Source: Stenotrophomonas rhizophila
GTDB taxonomy: Bacteria > Pseudomonadota > Gammaproteobacteria > Xanthomonadales > Xanthomonadaceae
DNA length: 64,000 nucleotides
NCBI RefSeq assembly: GCF_003651185.1
Contig: NZ_RCDC01000004.1
Span: forward strand, 854,659-918,658
Direction: 5' to 3'
Numbering within the stretch: position 1 is the first letter of the stretch; each line of letters opens with the position of its first letter. The translations under genes and the position numbers were made by a program. Below, piece after piece: positions 16,782-25,570 of this stretch. Under the pieces are notes generated by a model. That model ran no database searches and had not been told where the DNA came from. It saw nothing but the letters and a program-made list of their open reading frames with translations.

Positions 16782-18170
16782 TCAGAACGCACCGTCGATG
16801 TCGGTGATCGCAATCAGCTTGTGATTGACGAACTCCTTGATGCCTAAGCCGACCAGCTCCCGGCCATAGCCTGAGCGCCGAACTCCACCAAAGGGAAGAT
16901 CAGCAGCAACACCCGTCGGGTGATTGATGTAAACCATGCCGGTGGAAATCTTCCTCGCTACTTCGACCCCATGCTTGAGGTCTTTGGTAAAGACTGAGCC
17001 ACCCAAGCCAAATGGACTATCGTTGGCGATACGAACAGCGTCCGTTTCGTTTTTGGCGCGAATCACTTGTGAGACAGGCCCAAAGAACTCCAAACTGTAA
17101 GCGGGATTGTCTTCCTCCATGCTCAACAGAATCGGCTGAAAGAAGGCTCCCGTCTCTGGTACCGCCGCGCCGATGATTTCGACTATCGCCCCGTGAGAGA
17201 CGGCGTTCGCCACCTGAGCCTTGAGATCATCCACAGCAGCCTGGGAAGACAAAGGCGCAAGAGACGTCGACGGGTCAAGTGGGTCACCCGCCCGCAGTTT
17301 TGCAACGCCCGCCTTGTACATTTCTAGAAAGGCGTCATAGACCTCAGCAACGACGATAATTCGCTTCGACGAACAGCACACTTGACCAGCATTCCAATGG
17401 CGACCGATCACAGCCCACTTCGCCGCCTTCTCGATGTCTGCGTCCGCCAGGACAACGAATGCGTCTGCACCACCAAGCTCCATGGTGGACTTCTTCAGCG
17501 CATTGCCTGCCTGAGAGGCCACTACAGCCCCAGCCGCCTCCGAGCCAGTGAGTGCGACCCCCTGTACTCTGGAATCCTCGATGATCGCCTTGGTCTGACT
17601 TCGATTGGCATAAAGGCTGGTGAACCCGCCCTCGGGCAAGCCTGCCTCTTTGAAGAGAGCCTGGAACGCTGCAGCACTTTGCGGCACGTTTGAAGCGTGC
17701 TTGAGAACAATAACGTTGCCAGCAGCTAGTTGAGGTGCCGCGATCCGGACAATTTGGTAGTAAGGAAAATTCCAAGGCTCAATGGCAAGCAAGATTCCTT
17801 GCGCTTCGTGCTCCACCCAACACTTTGTGTAGGAAGGATGCTTGCTGGGCAACTTTTCTGGAGCGAGCAGCGCTTCCGCGTTCTCGGCGTAATACTCCAA
17901 AATTTGGGCTGAAAGCTCGACCTCTGCCTCTGCCTCCGTCAACACCTTCCCCATTTCCAAGGTGAGGATCTTTGCGAACTCTGTCGATCGAGAGCGGAGG
18001 ACGTCTGCTGCCTTTTTCAGGACAGCGCTCCGCGCCGGGATTGCCACATATCTCCAACTCTCGAACGCTGTCTGCGCTTGATCTAGGGCCTGACTCACCT
18101 CAGCATCGGTTGCGTCAGGAAAACTCCTCAGCGTCTGTCCGGTGTAGGGATTAATCGTCGCGTATGCCAT
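16782..18170 (-). CDS. NAD(P)-dependent succinate-semialdehyde/aldehyde dehydrogenase
   Basis: Cytoplasmic oxidation of an aldehyde, probably succinate semialdehyde, to the acid. The 462-residue protein has the ALDH marks in order: EPWNFPYYQIVRI with the catalytic Asn, VIVLKHASNVP, ALTGSEAAG cofactor loop, MELGGADAFVV with the general-base Glu, NAGQVCCSSKRII with the nucleophile Cys, and EFFGPVSQVI. The short N-terminus AYATINPYTGQTL fits the Sad/GabD-like group. ATG 18170 is preceded by AAGGAGCTGTACCC. No gabT or regulator is adjacent. Its codon use is closer to its island neighbours than to the core genes, so it may have come in with the accessory region. Confidence 0.85.
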   Translation of the reverse strand: MAYATINPYTGQTLRSFPDATDAEVSQALDQAQTAFESWRYVAIPARSAVLKKAADVLRSRSTEFAKILTLEMGKVLTEAEAEVELSAQILEYYAENAEALLAPEKLPSKHPSYTKCWVEHEAQGILLAIEPWNFPYYQIVRIAAPQLAAGNVIVLKHASNVPQSAAAFQALFKEAGLPEGGFTSLYANRSQTKAIIEDSRVQGVALTGSEAAGAVVASQAGNALKKSTMELGGADAFVVLADADIEKAAKWAVIGRHWNAGQVCCSSKRIIVVAEVYDAFLEMYKAGVAKLRAGDPLDPSTSLAPLSSQAAVDDLKAQVANAVSHGAIVEIIGAAVPETGAFFQPILLSMEEDNPAYSLEFFGPVSQVIRAKNETDAVRIANDSPFGLGGSVFTKDLKHGVEVARKISTGMVYINHPTGVAADLPFGGVRRSGYGRELVGLGIKEFVNHKLIAITDIDGAF

Positions 18171-18558
18171 GGGTACAGCTCCTTCCGAAGTGGGGGTTTC
18201 GCTACGCAAGCGCCTTAGCCACTGACCGCCCTAATGACTGGCGGACGCGGGGCTGGCTACTCAACATATGCCAGGTTGGCATTTCCGTCATGGAACAGTA
18301 GGTTCTGAACGAGGCAAACCCACCACTTTCTGTAAGAGCGCGTGGTTGGGGACATTTTTTACCAAGGTGAGACGAACGACCCTAGAACCTGCCTTGCGCA
18401 GATCGTTAAGATAATCAGTTCGAGGGTCGACACCCCAAATCAGACAATGGAAGGTGGCCCAAGCAATTGAGAAGGGCACTTAGCACAGCGAAGGCGAGCA
18501 CGCTCTAACCACGACATGCACGATCAGCATCTATCCGGATCGAAATGGCGACCACACC
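18171..18558. other. Gene-poor stretch
   Basis: A 388-bp stretch without a supported gene. A 63-codon minus-strand frame (18288-18479) ending VVGLPRSEPTVP has no ribosome site and no recognisable domain. I see no repeat or tRNA in it. Confidence 0.3.
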
Positions 18559-18993
18559 TTAACGTCGGGCGCAGCTCTCCAGATAGGTTGCAAAGGAGCT
18601 ATCACCCAGTTGCTTAGCGAATGTAAGCGCGTCCCCTTCCTCTGGATCCGCACCATGCCTCACTAGAACTGACGCTACTGAAATTTTCTTTTTAGGGTCC
18701 ATTTCCTCCGCCATAGCCAACCACACCAAAGGCGGCTCATCCCACTCATTTTCCGTGAAGGGATAAGCGTTGGGACTGATTCCGGCGTTTAGCAATCCCT
18801 CCACCAACTCGACATCGCCCAGAACACAGGCGTTGTGCAACTGTGGATAGTTCAGCGCCCTTGCGCGTCCGACGATGCCCTTCGGCAGGCGGTCAACGGC
18901 CTCGCAGGTTTTTCGAAATGCGTCTCGGAACTCGGGGAGACTCACATAGAGCTTACCCAGTCCGCCGGCAATCGCCTTTGGCAGCAATTCCAT
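18559..18993 (-). CDS. Small ankyrin-repeat protein
   Basis: A 144-residue protein with an N-terminal helical part and about two ankyrin-type repeats (YPQLHNACVLGDVELVEGLL, NAGISPNAY, then VLVRHGADPEEGDALTFAK). ATG 18993 has AAAGGGAG six bases upstream, so it beats the two in-frame starts further out. It is a clear paralogue of the frameshifted gene at 28873-29306, sharing NAY/DAY-P-TENE, DEP-LVWLA and HGAD/RGAD-EGD in order. Ankyrin proteins bind other proteins; small ones scattered in islands can be immunity or inhibitor proteins, but no toxin is adjacent, so the role is open. Confidence 0.7.
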   Translation of the reverse strand: MELLPKAIAGGLGKLYVSLPEFRDAFRKTCEAVDRLPKGIVGRARALNYPQLHNACVLGDVELVEGLLNAGISPNAYPFTENEWDEPPLVWLAMAEEMDPKKKISVASVLVRHGADPEEGDALTFAKQLGDSSFATYLESCARR

Positions 18994-19305
18994 GGACATC
19001 TCCCTTTCCAACTTGGGTCAGCGGTAATTTTAACGCTTGCTCAACCATCCTAAACCCAGTGGCTTAGGCGCACAAACGAGGGCCTTGGGTTGTTCGCGAG
19101 GAGGCGCTGCCGGTGATCCGATCAGGGTAGGCGCAGCGACTTCTGCCTCCGAATTCGAGACCTCAATGACGAGCTACGGGGTGCCCAACGCGAGTCTGGA
19201 CGGACCAAAATCCTCCGCCGCATGTGACAGAGGACAGACAAACGTCAAGGCAGGGACGGCGAAGACGAGCATCCTCAGGCAGATTAGCGCGGCGGTGAAT
19301 GGCTT

Positions 19306-19769
19306 CTAGCTGGGCGCATCAACGTTGCTGCAGATCTTCACCGCCACGCCACCCACGCCCCCGGCTGCACTGACTAAACGTCGATGGCGGCTCCCCGCGC
19401 CGCCCTGACCAGTCGGCAGAACGCCATGTCGAAGGGCCCAACAGGCGACCGATCCTCCACCAGTGACCGTGCCACATCGTGTCTCCCTCGTGGAAAATCC
19501 GCCGACCCGTCGCCGATACCAACCAGGAAACCTGCGTGATGCCGTAGCCATCCGAGGCGGGCGCCGCTGTGGCAGTGAAGTCACCCACCAACTGAGGCTC
19601 CCAGAGCCGTGCTGGTCGAACCCGTGCGCCTCGATGGACGGGAAGCGGATGGGTGCCCTCCCGGGTAGATCAAGCTCCCGCCCTTTCGCAACGCCCGGTC
19701 CACCACCTCGGCGTCGAAGTGGTCCGGGTGCACGTGAGTGAGCAAGAGCGTGGTATCTCGGCCATCCAA
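19306..19769 (-). pseudogene. Decayed metallo-beta-lactamase-fold hydrolase (UlaG-like)
   Basis: Pieces of one MBL-fold protein appear in order on the minus strand but in changing frames: LLLTHVHPDHFDAEVVDRAL with the HxHxDH metal site (19581-19769 frame), RFPSIEAHGFDQHG, then SWLVSATGRRIF followed by GDTMWHGHWWRIGRLLGP (19319-19591 frame), and finally LPTGQGGAG to 19306. At least two frame changes are needed to join them. The front is missing; it ends against the kinase remnant at about 19770. No function is expected. Confidence 0.7.
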
Positions 19770-20176
19770 GGTCCGACAGGCGGGAGCCGCGCCTGGCCGA
19801 ACAACGCACGGTCACCGTTGAAGTAAACGACCAATCGGGGCAAGAGCGGGCGCTGGCGGATGTGTCGGCCGTGTTTGTGCTGGCCAAGAACCTGATTGAG
19901 AGCGCCATCCACCATGCGCCCCTGGGCGGCCACGTGTGCATCTTGTGCCTTGGAGGTTTCTCCGTGCAAGACGACGGCCATGGCGTGGCGCCTTCGCAGC
20001 AGCCATTGCTGTTCAACCGCTTTTGGCGTGCCAATCCACGAGACAGCACCGGCGCCGGGCTGGGTTTGGCTACCTGTATGGAGATCTGCCTCTCGCATGG
20101 GTGGAGCCTGCGCTATGATGCTGCTCAAGCCAAAGGCCCCCGGTTCGTCGTTGACACGCGAAAGCCCGCCGCATGA
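19770..20176 (+). pseudogene. C-terminal remnant of a sensor histidine kinase
   Basis: From about 19770 one frame reads REPRLAEQRTVTVEVND, QERALADVSAVFVLAKNLIE then SAIHHAPLGG, a kinase N box, then VQDDGHGV (G1), FNRFWRANP and TGAGLGLATCMEICLSHG (G2), to a stop at 20176. This is the ATPase domain of a QseC/EnvZ-type kinase with no sensor, HAMP or His domain. The G1 motif is also shortened. It abuts the start-less MBL remnant back to back, so the junction marks a deletion or rearrangement. Confidence 0.7.
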
Positions 20177-20282
20177 TCCCCCTCTCAACGGTGGTGAGCG
20201 CGCCCGGTCCGCGAAGTTAGCGGCGCGAGAACCCGTGACACGCCAGACCTCCCATCCGTCCCACCAAAGAGCCAGCGCCTCA

Positions 20283-20537
20283 GTGCCGAATACAGGTCGT
20301 TTCTACCTTCTGGATGTTGAAGGGGTAAGAAGTCAGGACGGCCGGCTTTTGGAGCTCACTCGGGTTTACTGCCGCTGCCTCCAGTGCAGTGCAGCGTTCA
20401 CCGCCATTCCGTCCCAAGGGCTTGAACCTCTGGAAGGAGGGGCGACCATCAAGTGCCCCAAGTGCGGCGAGCACCAAGCCATCAGCCTTTTTCGGTTTGA
20501 AGACTTCTCTCGCCAACACAGATCGGACATTGCTTAG
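20283..20537 (+). CDS. Small zinc-ribbon-like protein
   Basis: About 84 residues from GTG 20283 (an upstream GTG at 20235 is possible; neither has a clear ribosome site). It has two Cys pairs, VYCRCLQCSAAF and ATIKCPKCGEHQA, spaced like a four-Cys zinc ribbon. It resembles the protein at 23054-23317, which shares ECLSCHGRW, then GATIVRCPKCG. I do not recognise the family. Both lie on the plus strand within 3 kb and beside signalling genes. Confidence 0.45.
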   Translation: MPNTGRFYLLDVEGVRSQDGRLLELTRVYCRCLQCSAAFTAIPSQGLEPLEGGATIKCPKCGEHQAISLFRFEDFSRQHRSDIA

Positions 20538-20883
20538 CCCCGCGGGCTCGCTGGCGCAATTTCCAAGAATACGAAACCGCTGTCGCTGCGGAGACGAGCA
20601 TGGGTATTGGAGCAAGAAGGCAAGAGCACTGCAACTGCTGAAAGGTTGCGAAGGCGCAATGCTGGAGCCGACAGATAACTTCCTCGGTGAGAGCGCGTCA
20701 AAAGCGGCTAAAGACGCCATGCCCACCACTGAATGTTGGTGTTCAGTGATGGGGGACGGTCGCCCTATCGGGAATGAACCTCTCTGCCTCATCTCCAAGA
20801 GACTTGCCGCCTGTAGGAAACGATTGCTTGATGGCGGCCGCAGCAGATGGCACATTCCCTTCTGACGACATAGGAGCTGGAAT
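20538..20883. other. Gene-poor stretch
   Basis: A 346-bp stretch with open frames on both strands but none with a ribosome site or recognisable domain. The long minus-strand frame here is Ser/Arg-rich and looks like a shadow. Only the AGGAG at 20871 for the next gene is noteworthy. Confidence 0.3.
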
Positions 20884-21309
20884 TTGGCGCTCGAAGCAAA
20901 CAGCCTTGCTCTGTTGGCAGACCTCAGCATGGTGGCGCAGGGTTTTCGGCCTTCCCCTTCGCGAGCGACCAAGCTCGTGGACGCAGGCGTCGTATGGGTA
21001 ATGGTCGATAAACCGCCACAGCAGGGCCTTACCTCCTTGGGGAAAACCGCGCTAATGTCCCTCGTCTGCGACGACGCTCTCCTTGACCCGGCCGATCTGG
21101 CCGCGGCGACTGAGCGCTTATCGCCCTCCGTGACTGACTTCGCTTCTGGCACCGCGTTCTTGGATGAACTCGAGTCGCAAGCACGAACAGGGCAAAAGCT
21201 GCGCCCGACTCTCGAACAGGCCGCCTTTTTGCTCTGGCTACTTGATGAGATGCCCAGCACGGCCCCCGCCCCTGCTGCCTTCGCTGACCGGGGAGAGCCG
21301 TCACCCTAG
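20884..21309 (+). CDS. Hypothetical protein, possible winged-helix fold
   Basis: A 141-residue protein starting at TTG 20884, supported by AGGAG eight bases upstream. The first half (LALLADLSMVAQGFRPSPSR, ATKLVDAGVV, then GLTSLGKTALMSL) has the helix-helix-wing rhythm of MarR/winged-helix proteins. The second half is helical and acidic (DDALLDPADLAAATERLS). It lies 61 bp upstream of the LuxR-type regulator and may be co-transcribed. No family is recognised, and the DNA-binding suggestion is weak. Confidence 0.5.
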   Translation: MALEANSLALLADLSMVAQGFRPSPSRATKLVDAGVVWVMVDKPPQQGLTSLGKTALMSLVCDDALLDPADLAAATERLSPSVTDFASGTAFLDELESQARTGQKLRPTLEQAAFLLWLLDEMPSTAPAPAAFADRGEPSP

Positions 21310-21370
21310 CCCTTCGCGAGAAAGTGAAAAGGCCTGCTAGCGAGCCCCCCCCTGAACGAGAAAAGCTGCT

Positions 21371-22030
21371 GTGGATTTGGCTAGTAAGCCGCCCGAGTCT
21401 AAGCAATTTGGCAGTCTGGTGCTGGCGGACGGACACACGCTGGTGGCGGAGGGGATGGCAAAGTTACTGGAGAGCCGGTTCTCACGCATCTGGATTGCTT
21501 CAACGGCGGCGCGCTTCCAAGAGCTTGTCAGCCAAGTACGTCCGACCTTGGTGATAACCGATCTCTACTTGCCTGGCGCCAGCTGCATAGCTCTGATGGA
21601 CAGAATGCTGAAGCAGGAGGGCGCGCCGGCCTTCATCTTTCTCCCAGCAGAGGCCGGCCCGGACACCGTGACCCAAGCGATGACAGCCGGAGCGAAGGGA
21701 TTCCTGCACAGACGCTGCAGCAGCAAGGAGCTATATCGCGCAATCGATTGCGTCATGAGCGGATGCACGTATGTAGCAGCCAGCTTTCTTGCCTCGCAGG
21801 CGGAAGCGAAAGCTGCAGCCCCCAAGAGACGGCAGGCGATGCTGACGGCCAAGCAATTGCAAGTCTTGGAGCACGTGGCGCTGGGAATGAGGGCCCAAGA
21901 TGTCGCGCAGAAGCTTCATCTTTCCACGCGCACGGTGGAGTCCCACAAACGCGCCATCATGCGTCAACTGGATGTGGGCAACTCGCTGGAAATGGTTCGA
22001 GTAGCCCGGGAAGAGGGAATTCTTACGTGA
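21371..22030 (+). CDS. NarL/LuxR-family response regulator
   Basis: A 219-residue transcription factor. The receiver (residues 12-130) has one acidic residue in VLADGHT, the likely phospho-acceptor Asp64 in VITDLYLPG and GAKGFLHRRCSSKEL near the end. The usual Thr/Ser after strand four is Pro (FIFLPAEAG), so signalling may be non-canonical. The LuxR helix-turn-helix (residues 156-205) is intact: LTAKQLQVLEHVALGMRAQD, VAQKLHLSTRTVESHKRAI. Start is GTG 21371. No partner kinase is adjacent; the nearest is the broken one at 19770-20176. Confidence 0.85.
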   Translation: MDLASKPPESKQFGSLVLADGHTLVAEGMAKLLESRFSRIWIASTAARFQELVSQVRPTLVITDLYLPGASCIALMDRMLKQEGAPAFIFLPAEAGPDTVTQAMTAGAKGFLHRRCSSKELYRAIDCVMSGCTYVAASFLASQAEAKAAAPKRRQAMLTAKQLQVLEHVALGMRAQDVAQKLHLSTRTVESHKRAIMRQLDVGNSLEMVRVAREEGILT

Positions 22031-22098
22031 GCGTTCCCTGTTACAGAAAAGGCTCCGCCTGAATGGCCGAGCCCTTGACTCGTCAACGCTTGGGAAGC

Positions 22099-22278
22099 TT
22101 ACTCTTCCTCGTCCTTGCCGCCCCGCTGGCCGAACCGCTCGCGCTTGTCGTTCTGGTCCTGCTGCTGTTGACCTTGGCGCTAGGAATCCCGATCTTGTTG
22201 CCCCTGCTGCCCCGGCTGGTTCTGCTGACCTGGCTGGTTCTGACCGGGATTCGGACTCTGCTGATTCTGATTGCCCAT
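22099..22278 (-). pseudogene. Gln/Gly-rich small protein interrupted by TAG
   Basis: ATG 22278 has GGAG seven bases upstream and opens a very polar frame (MGNQNQQSPNPGQNQPGQQ, then NQPGQQGQQDRDS). A TAG at 22182-22180 interrupts after codon 32, and the same frame continues RQGQQQQDQNDKRERFGQRG and ends KDEEE-stop at 22099. A CAG Gln codon changed to TAG explains it, since Gln is the commonest residue on both sides. Low-complexity, intrinsically disordered proteins of this sort occur in the family, but I cannot name a function. Confidence 0.6.
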
Positions 22279-22423
22279 GATCGTTCTCCGTGTACGGCAT
22301 CACCATGAAGCCGACGGGCAAACCCAACGTTGCTATCAGTTAGGTTTCCGTAGCCTGACACGTGCACAGCTAGACAGGCCGCGCACCTTCCTAACTCGTT
22401 CACCATGCGAGCGGGATGAGCCT

Positions 22424-22870
22424 TTACGTTGTCGGGGGGGCTTGGACGGACCAGAACTCGGCCAGCAGACGCAGGCCCGGGTTGTGCTGAGCATCTTCTT
22501 CCAAGTAGGGGTGGCTGCGCTCACTCCAGCGTGCGGCTTCTATCTTCTGGATCATGGACGCGTCCGCATGCTGGCAAGCAATCGACCAGTTCCAGAAGTA
22601 GCGTTCTGGCACTTCACCACTGGTGAGCACCCGGATATCCACATGCCGCTTAGACTGCTTTATGCGGTCAAACACCGAGGCAACTCCCTCCTCGGGGCCT
22701 TCCAGGTATTGGAGAAACGTTGTGCCGTCGTAGAGCAGCACCCCCGTTACGTCCGCCATTCGATTCTGGGCCGACGCGTCGATGAGAATCTCTTCCAAAT
22801 CCGAGTTTTCGAGATTTGAAGAGGAGCGGCTGGCGTAGGCCAATGCGTAAATAGGCGAGCTGTCGGTCAT
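22424..22870 (-). CDS. BLUF-domain blue-light photoreceptor
   Basis: A short, stand-alone BLUF protein of about 148 residues that should bind FAD and respond to blue light. It has the light-sensing Tyr in ALAYASRSS, the flavin-contacting Asn in ASAQNRMADVTGVLLYDG, and the switch Gln in TTFLQYLEGPEEGV. FDRIKQSKRH and the Trp in YFWNWSIAC also fit. No output domain is fused, so it must act through a partner; short BLUF proteins commonly act on c-di-GMP enzymes or regulators, and a LuxR regulator and an EAL protein are on either side. ATG 22870 or GTG 22876 may be the start. Confidence 0.9.
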   Translation of the reverse strand: MTDSSPIYALAYASRSSSNLENSDLEEILIDASAQNRMADVTGVLLYDGTTFLQYLEGPEEGVASVFDRIKQSKRHVDIRVLTSGEVPERYFWNWSIACQHADASMIQKIEAARWSERSHPYLEEDAQHNPGLRLLAEFWSVQAPPTT

Positions 22871-23053
22871 CGCCACTATGATATCTCAGCGACATCAGCC
22901 AACCGAGCGGGGGCCTCCGCCGATGCATGGGACGCTGAATTGTTCACATGCGAGTTCCTGTCGGATTGATCGCTCTAATGACAGGTCGATCATTGCTAGG
23001 GGCTCCAGTGGGCGGGGCTGGAGCGACGCGATGCAGACAGAGGAGATGCCGAG

Positions 23054-23317
23054 GTGCTTGTCACTGAAAGATTCATCATCACTAACGTCACCGAAGCAAA
23101 GCGCCTGACGACCAGTGCAGTTGCTGAGGAGCCCGTATGGCCTGGGGCTGAAAGCATGGACATCGAGTGTCTGTCCTGCCACGGTCGCTGGGTGGCAGTG
23201 CTGACCGGGGTGCACGACTTCGATCGTCGAGAGGGTGCAACCATCGTTCGTTGCCCAAAGTGTGGAGCAGCAGAACCGGTGGCGGACGTCGCACTCCAAC
23301 ACGAAGCGACACGGTAG
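23054..23317 (+). CDS. Small zinc-ribbon-like protein (second copy)
   Basis: An 87-residue protein from GTG 23054, with AGGAG eight bases upstream. It has the Cys pairs CLSCHGRW and VRCPKCGAAEP, matching the protein at 20283-20537 in spacing and in the GATI-CPKCG stretch. A shorter start at Met36 just before the first Cys is possible. It lies 107 bp upstream of the GAF-EAL gene on the same strand. A four-Cys zinc site is inferred; the role is unknown. Confidence 0.5.
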   Translation: MLVTERFIITNVTEAKRLTTSAVAEEPVWPGAESMDIECLSCHGRWVAVLTGVHDFDRREGATIVRCPKCGAAEPVADVALQHEATR

Positions 23318-23424
23318 TTGTCGCACTCAGCAGGCTGGGCCCGACACCTCCGCATTTCATGGGATTTCATGAGAATTAGTGATATAGAGTTGACTTACCG
23401 TCGAATGGTTGCCGCGCAGTTGCT

Positions 23425-25224
23425 ATGAATGTGCCTATCACCGAAGCCCAGGAGCGGATGGCGGTCTTGGGAGCAATGCATGTCTTGGACACGGAGTCCG
23501 GGCCGTCCTTGGATCGCATCACCTCGCTGGCCGCCTTCGCCTTCAGCGCTCCGGTGGCGTTCGTCTCAATTGTCGGTGAGGATAGGCAGCGATTTATCTC
23601 GCGAATTGGGTTGCCGGTCGCAGAGACAGATATACGGGTTTCCATTTGCGCCCATGCGATCACCTGCAACGAGGTGATGGTCGTCCCTGATCTTCGGCAA
23701 GACCCACGCTTTAAACACAACCCCTTGGTCGTTGCGTCGCCGCACCTGCTGTTCTATGCCGGAGCGCCCCTTATCGCGAAGAACGGCGTCGCTATAGGCG
23801 CCGTGTGCATCATGGACACGAAGGTGCGCGAATTCTCAGAGTCAGAGCGCACTCAGCTGTCCACTCTTTCGCAGTTGGTGATCGGGCAACTCGAACTAAG
23901 AAACATGTCCGGGCGCTTGGAACCTGTCAGTGGAATTCCCAATCGCCACCAGTTCCAGATTGACTATGCCGGCTTGGCAGAGAGGAACCGCGGCCGGCGA
24001 ATGTTTGCCGTTCTTGTGGACGTGTTTGATATCCCCCGCGCCAATGAGGCCGGCCAAGCCTTGGGCATGCGGCCGTTAGAGGTCTTAATTCGTCGAGCAG
24101 GCGTCCGGCTCAAGCTAGCATTGGAAGGTTTGGCGGACGTCTACCACGTCGGAGTGACACGCTTTGCATTCTTGGTCGACCTACCCAGTGCGAAGGAAAT
24201 GGAAGCACTGGCAAACGAACTTCGCCAGCGCATGTCCCGACCATTGATGGCAGCTGCAGTTCCGATGTCTCCCCGCTTCCATGCGGGAATTTGCGCCGTG
24301 ACCTTGGGTGAAGACACAGGTGACGATGTGATTCGTAAAGTGTTGATTGGGCTGCACGAATCCTTTGAAGCGCGACAGCCTTTCGCTTGGTATTCCGAGC
24401 AACGCGACCATCACATGCAGCGTGGCTACCGCTTAGCCGCGGACGCGGAGCGCGGGCTCCGAAAAGATGAGTTCTACTTGCAATATCAGCCGCGCTACCG
24501 CGCATTTGACCTTCAGCCGGTGTCAGCGGAGGCATTGCTTCGTTGGACGCATCCCCGCCTGGGTCCCGTGAGCCCAGGAGAATTCATCCCGATATTTGAG
24601 CGGACGGCCTTGATGGAGGCCGTCACCCCATGGATCCTCGACACGGCATTGGATCAACTGGTCGCGTGGCGTGACGCAAGTCACTGCTTGGCCTTGTCCA
24701 TCAACCTGTCTGGCGCTGATCTTTCCTCTGAAGACGCCTGGACAAGACTTCGTTCAATGCTTGAGGCGCGCCGCCTGCCCTTTGACTGCATTGAAATTGA
24801 AATTACGGAAGGCGAATGGCTGCGCGCCGACTCTGTCGCGGGGCGTCAGATCAGGGCAATGGCAGAAGCTGGCATCAAGATCGCTATCGACGACTTTGGG
24901 AGCGGCTACAGCAACTTCGGCTACCTGTCCGACCTGCCGATCGACACGATTAAGATGGACAAGTCCCTCATCGACGACCTGGAGACTGATCTCAAGGCCA
25001 AGACCAAAGTCAAGGCGATCATCAACTTGGCCCGCGAGCTTGGTTATCACACCGTGGCAGAAGGGGTGGAGACACCCGCTCAGCTCAGTTTTCTCCGGGA
25101 CCATGGATGCGATCAGATTCAAGGGTATCTTCTTTCCCGTCCTCTCAATCCCGATGCCCTGCTTGAGGTTTTTAGCGGCAAAGGCACCGAAGAAATCGAA
25201 GGCAGCCCCCCCATGACTCCTTGA
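23425..25224 (+). CDS. GAF - degenerate GGDEF - EAL c-di-GMP phosphodiesterase
   Basis: A 599-residue cytoplasmic signalling protein. A GAF domain (residues 20-155: FVSIVGEDRQRFISR, AGAPLIAKNGVAIGAVCIMD) is followed by a GGDEF fold whose active-site loop reads VTRFAFLV, so it cannot make c-di-GMP. The EAL domain (residues 340-590) keeps the catalytic set: EALLRW, SINLSGADL, EIEITEGEW, IDDFGSGYSNF, IKMDKSLI, EGVETPAQ and IQGYLLSRP. It should therefore hydrolyse c-di-GMP, with the GAF and dead GGDEF domains regulating it. It forms a natural counterpart to the diguanylate cyclase at 27088. Confidence 0.92.
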   Translation: MNVPITEAQERMAVLGAMHVLDTESGPSLDRITSLAAFAFSAPVAFVSIVGEDRQRFISRIGLPVAETDIRVSICAHAITCNEVMVVPDLRQDPRFKHNPLVVASPHLLFYAGAPLIAKNGVAIGAVCIMDTKVREFSESERTQLSTLSQLVIGQLELRNMSGRLEPVSGIPNRHQFQIDYAGLAERNRGRRMFAVLVDVFDIPRANEAGQALGMRPLEVLIRRAGVRLKLALEGLADVYHVGVTRFAFLVDLPSAKEMEALANELRQRMSRPLMAAAVPMSPRFHAGICAVTLGEDTGDDVIRKVLIGLHESFEARQPFAWYSEQRDHHMQRGYRLAADAERGLRKDEFYLQYQPRYRAFDLQPVSAEALLRWTHPRLGPVSPGEFIPIFERTALMEAVTPWILDTALDQLVAWRDASHCLALSINLSGADLSSEDAWTRLRSMLEARRLPFDCIEIEITEGEWLRADSVAGRQIRAMAEAGIKIAIDDFGSGYSNFGYLSDLPIDTIKMDKSLIDDLETDLKAKTKVKAIINLARELGYHTVAEGVETPAQLSFLRDHGCDQIQGYLLSRPLNPDALLEVFSGKGTEEIEGSPPMTP

Positions 25225-25570
25225 TGACTTGTGCGCGCTACGGCTTTTGATTTCGCTACGATCAGAAGCCTTTCTTGGAAACGGCCTACTGCCGCCGCTC
25301 CCATGCATGCATCGCAACAGCAACCGAGCAACGCCGCGTAGCAATGCGCGTCAGGGTTTGCTTTTGCGGGCAACCCTGACTTCTTAGCTGGCCGCAAACT
25401 TTGACCAGTAGTTCCTGGGAAACGCTCTGTTGCTCAACACGGCGTGTGAATACCGGAGCAGCTGAAAATATTGAGACGTCTTACCGATGTCATAAGCATG
25501 GAAAGGGATTGGCGAAGCATGATCACGATCGCGAAATGACGCCGAACTGCGCAAACGATGGATCGCAAAG
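25225..25570. other. Gene-poor stretch
   Basis: A 346-bp stretch. Open frames on both strands lack ribosome sites and recognisable domains. I see no strong hairpin directly behind the phosphodiesterase gene. Confidence 0.3.

Noticed and set aside
22063..22308. Leu/Val-rich plus-strand frame resembling a membrane peptide
   Set aside because: It is the reverse of the Gln-rich frame at 22099-22278 (CAG read backwards gives Leu/Val codons), and that frame has the ribosome site.
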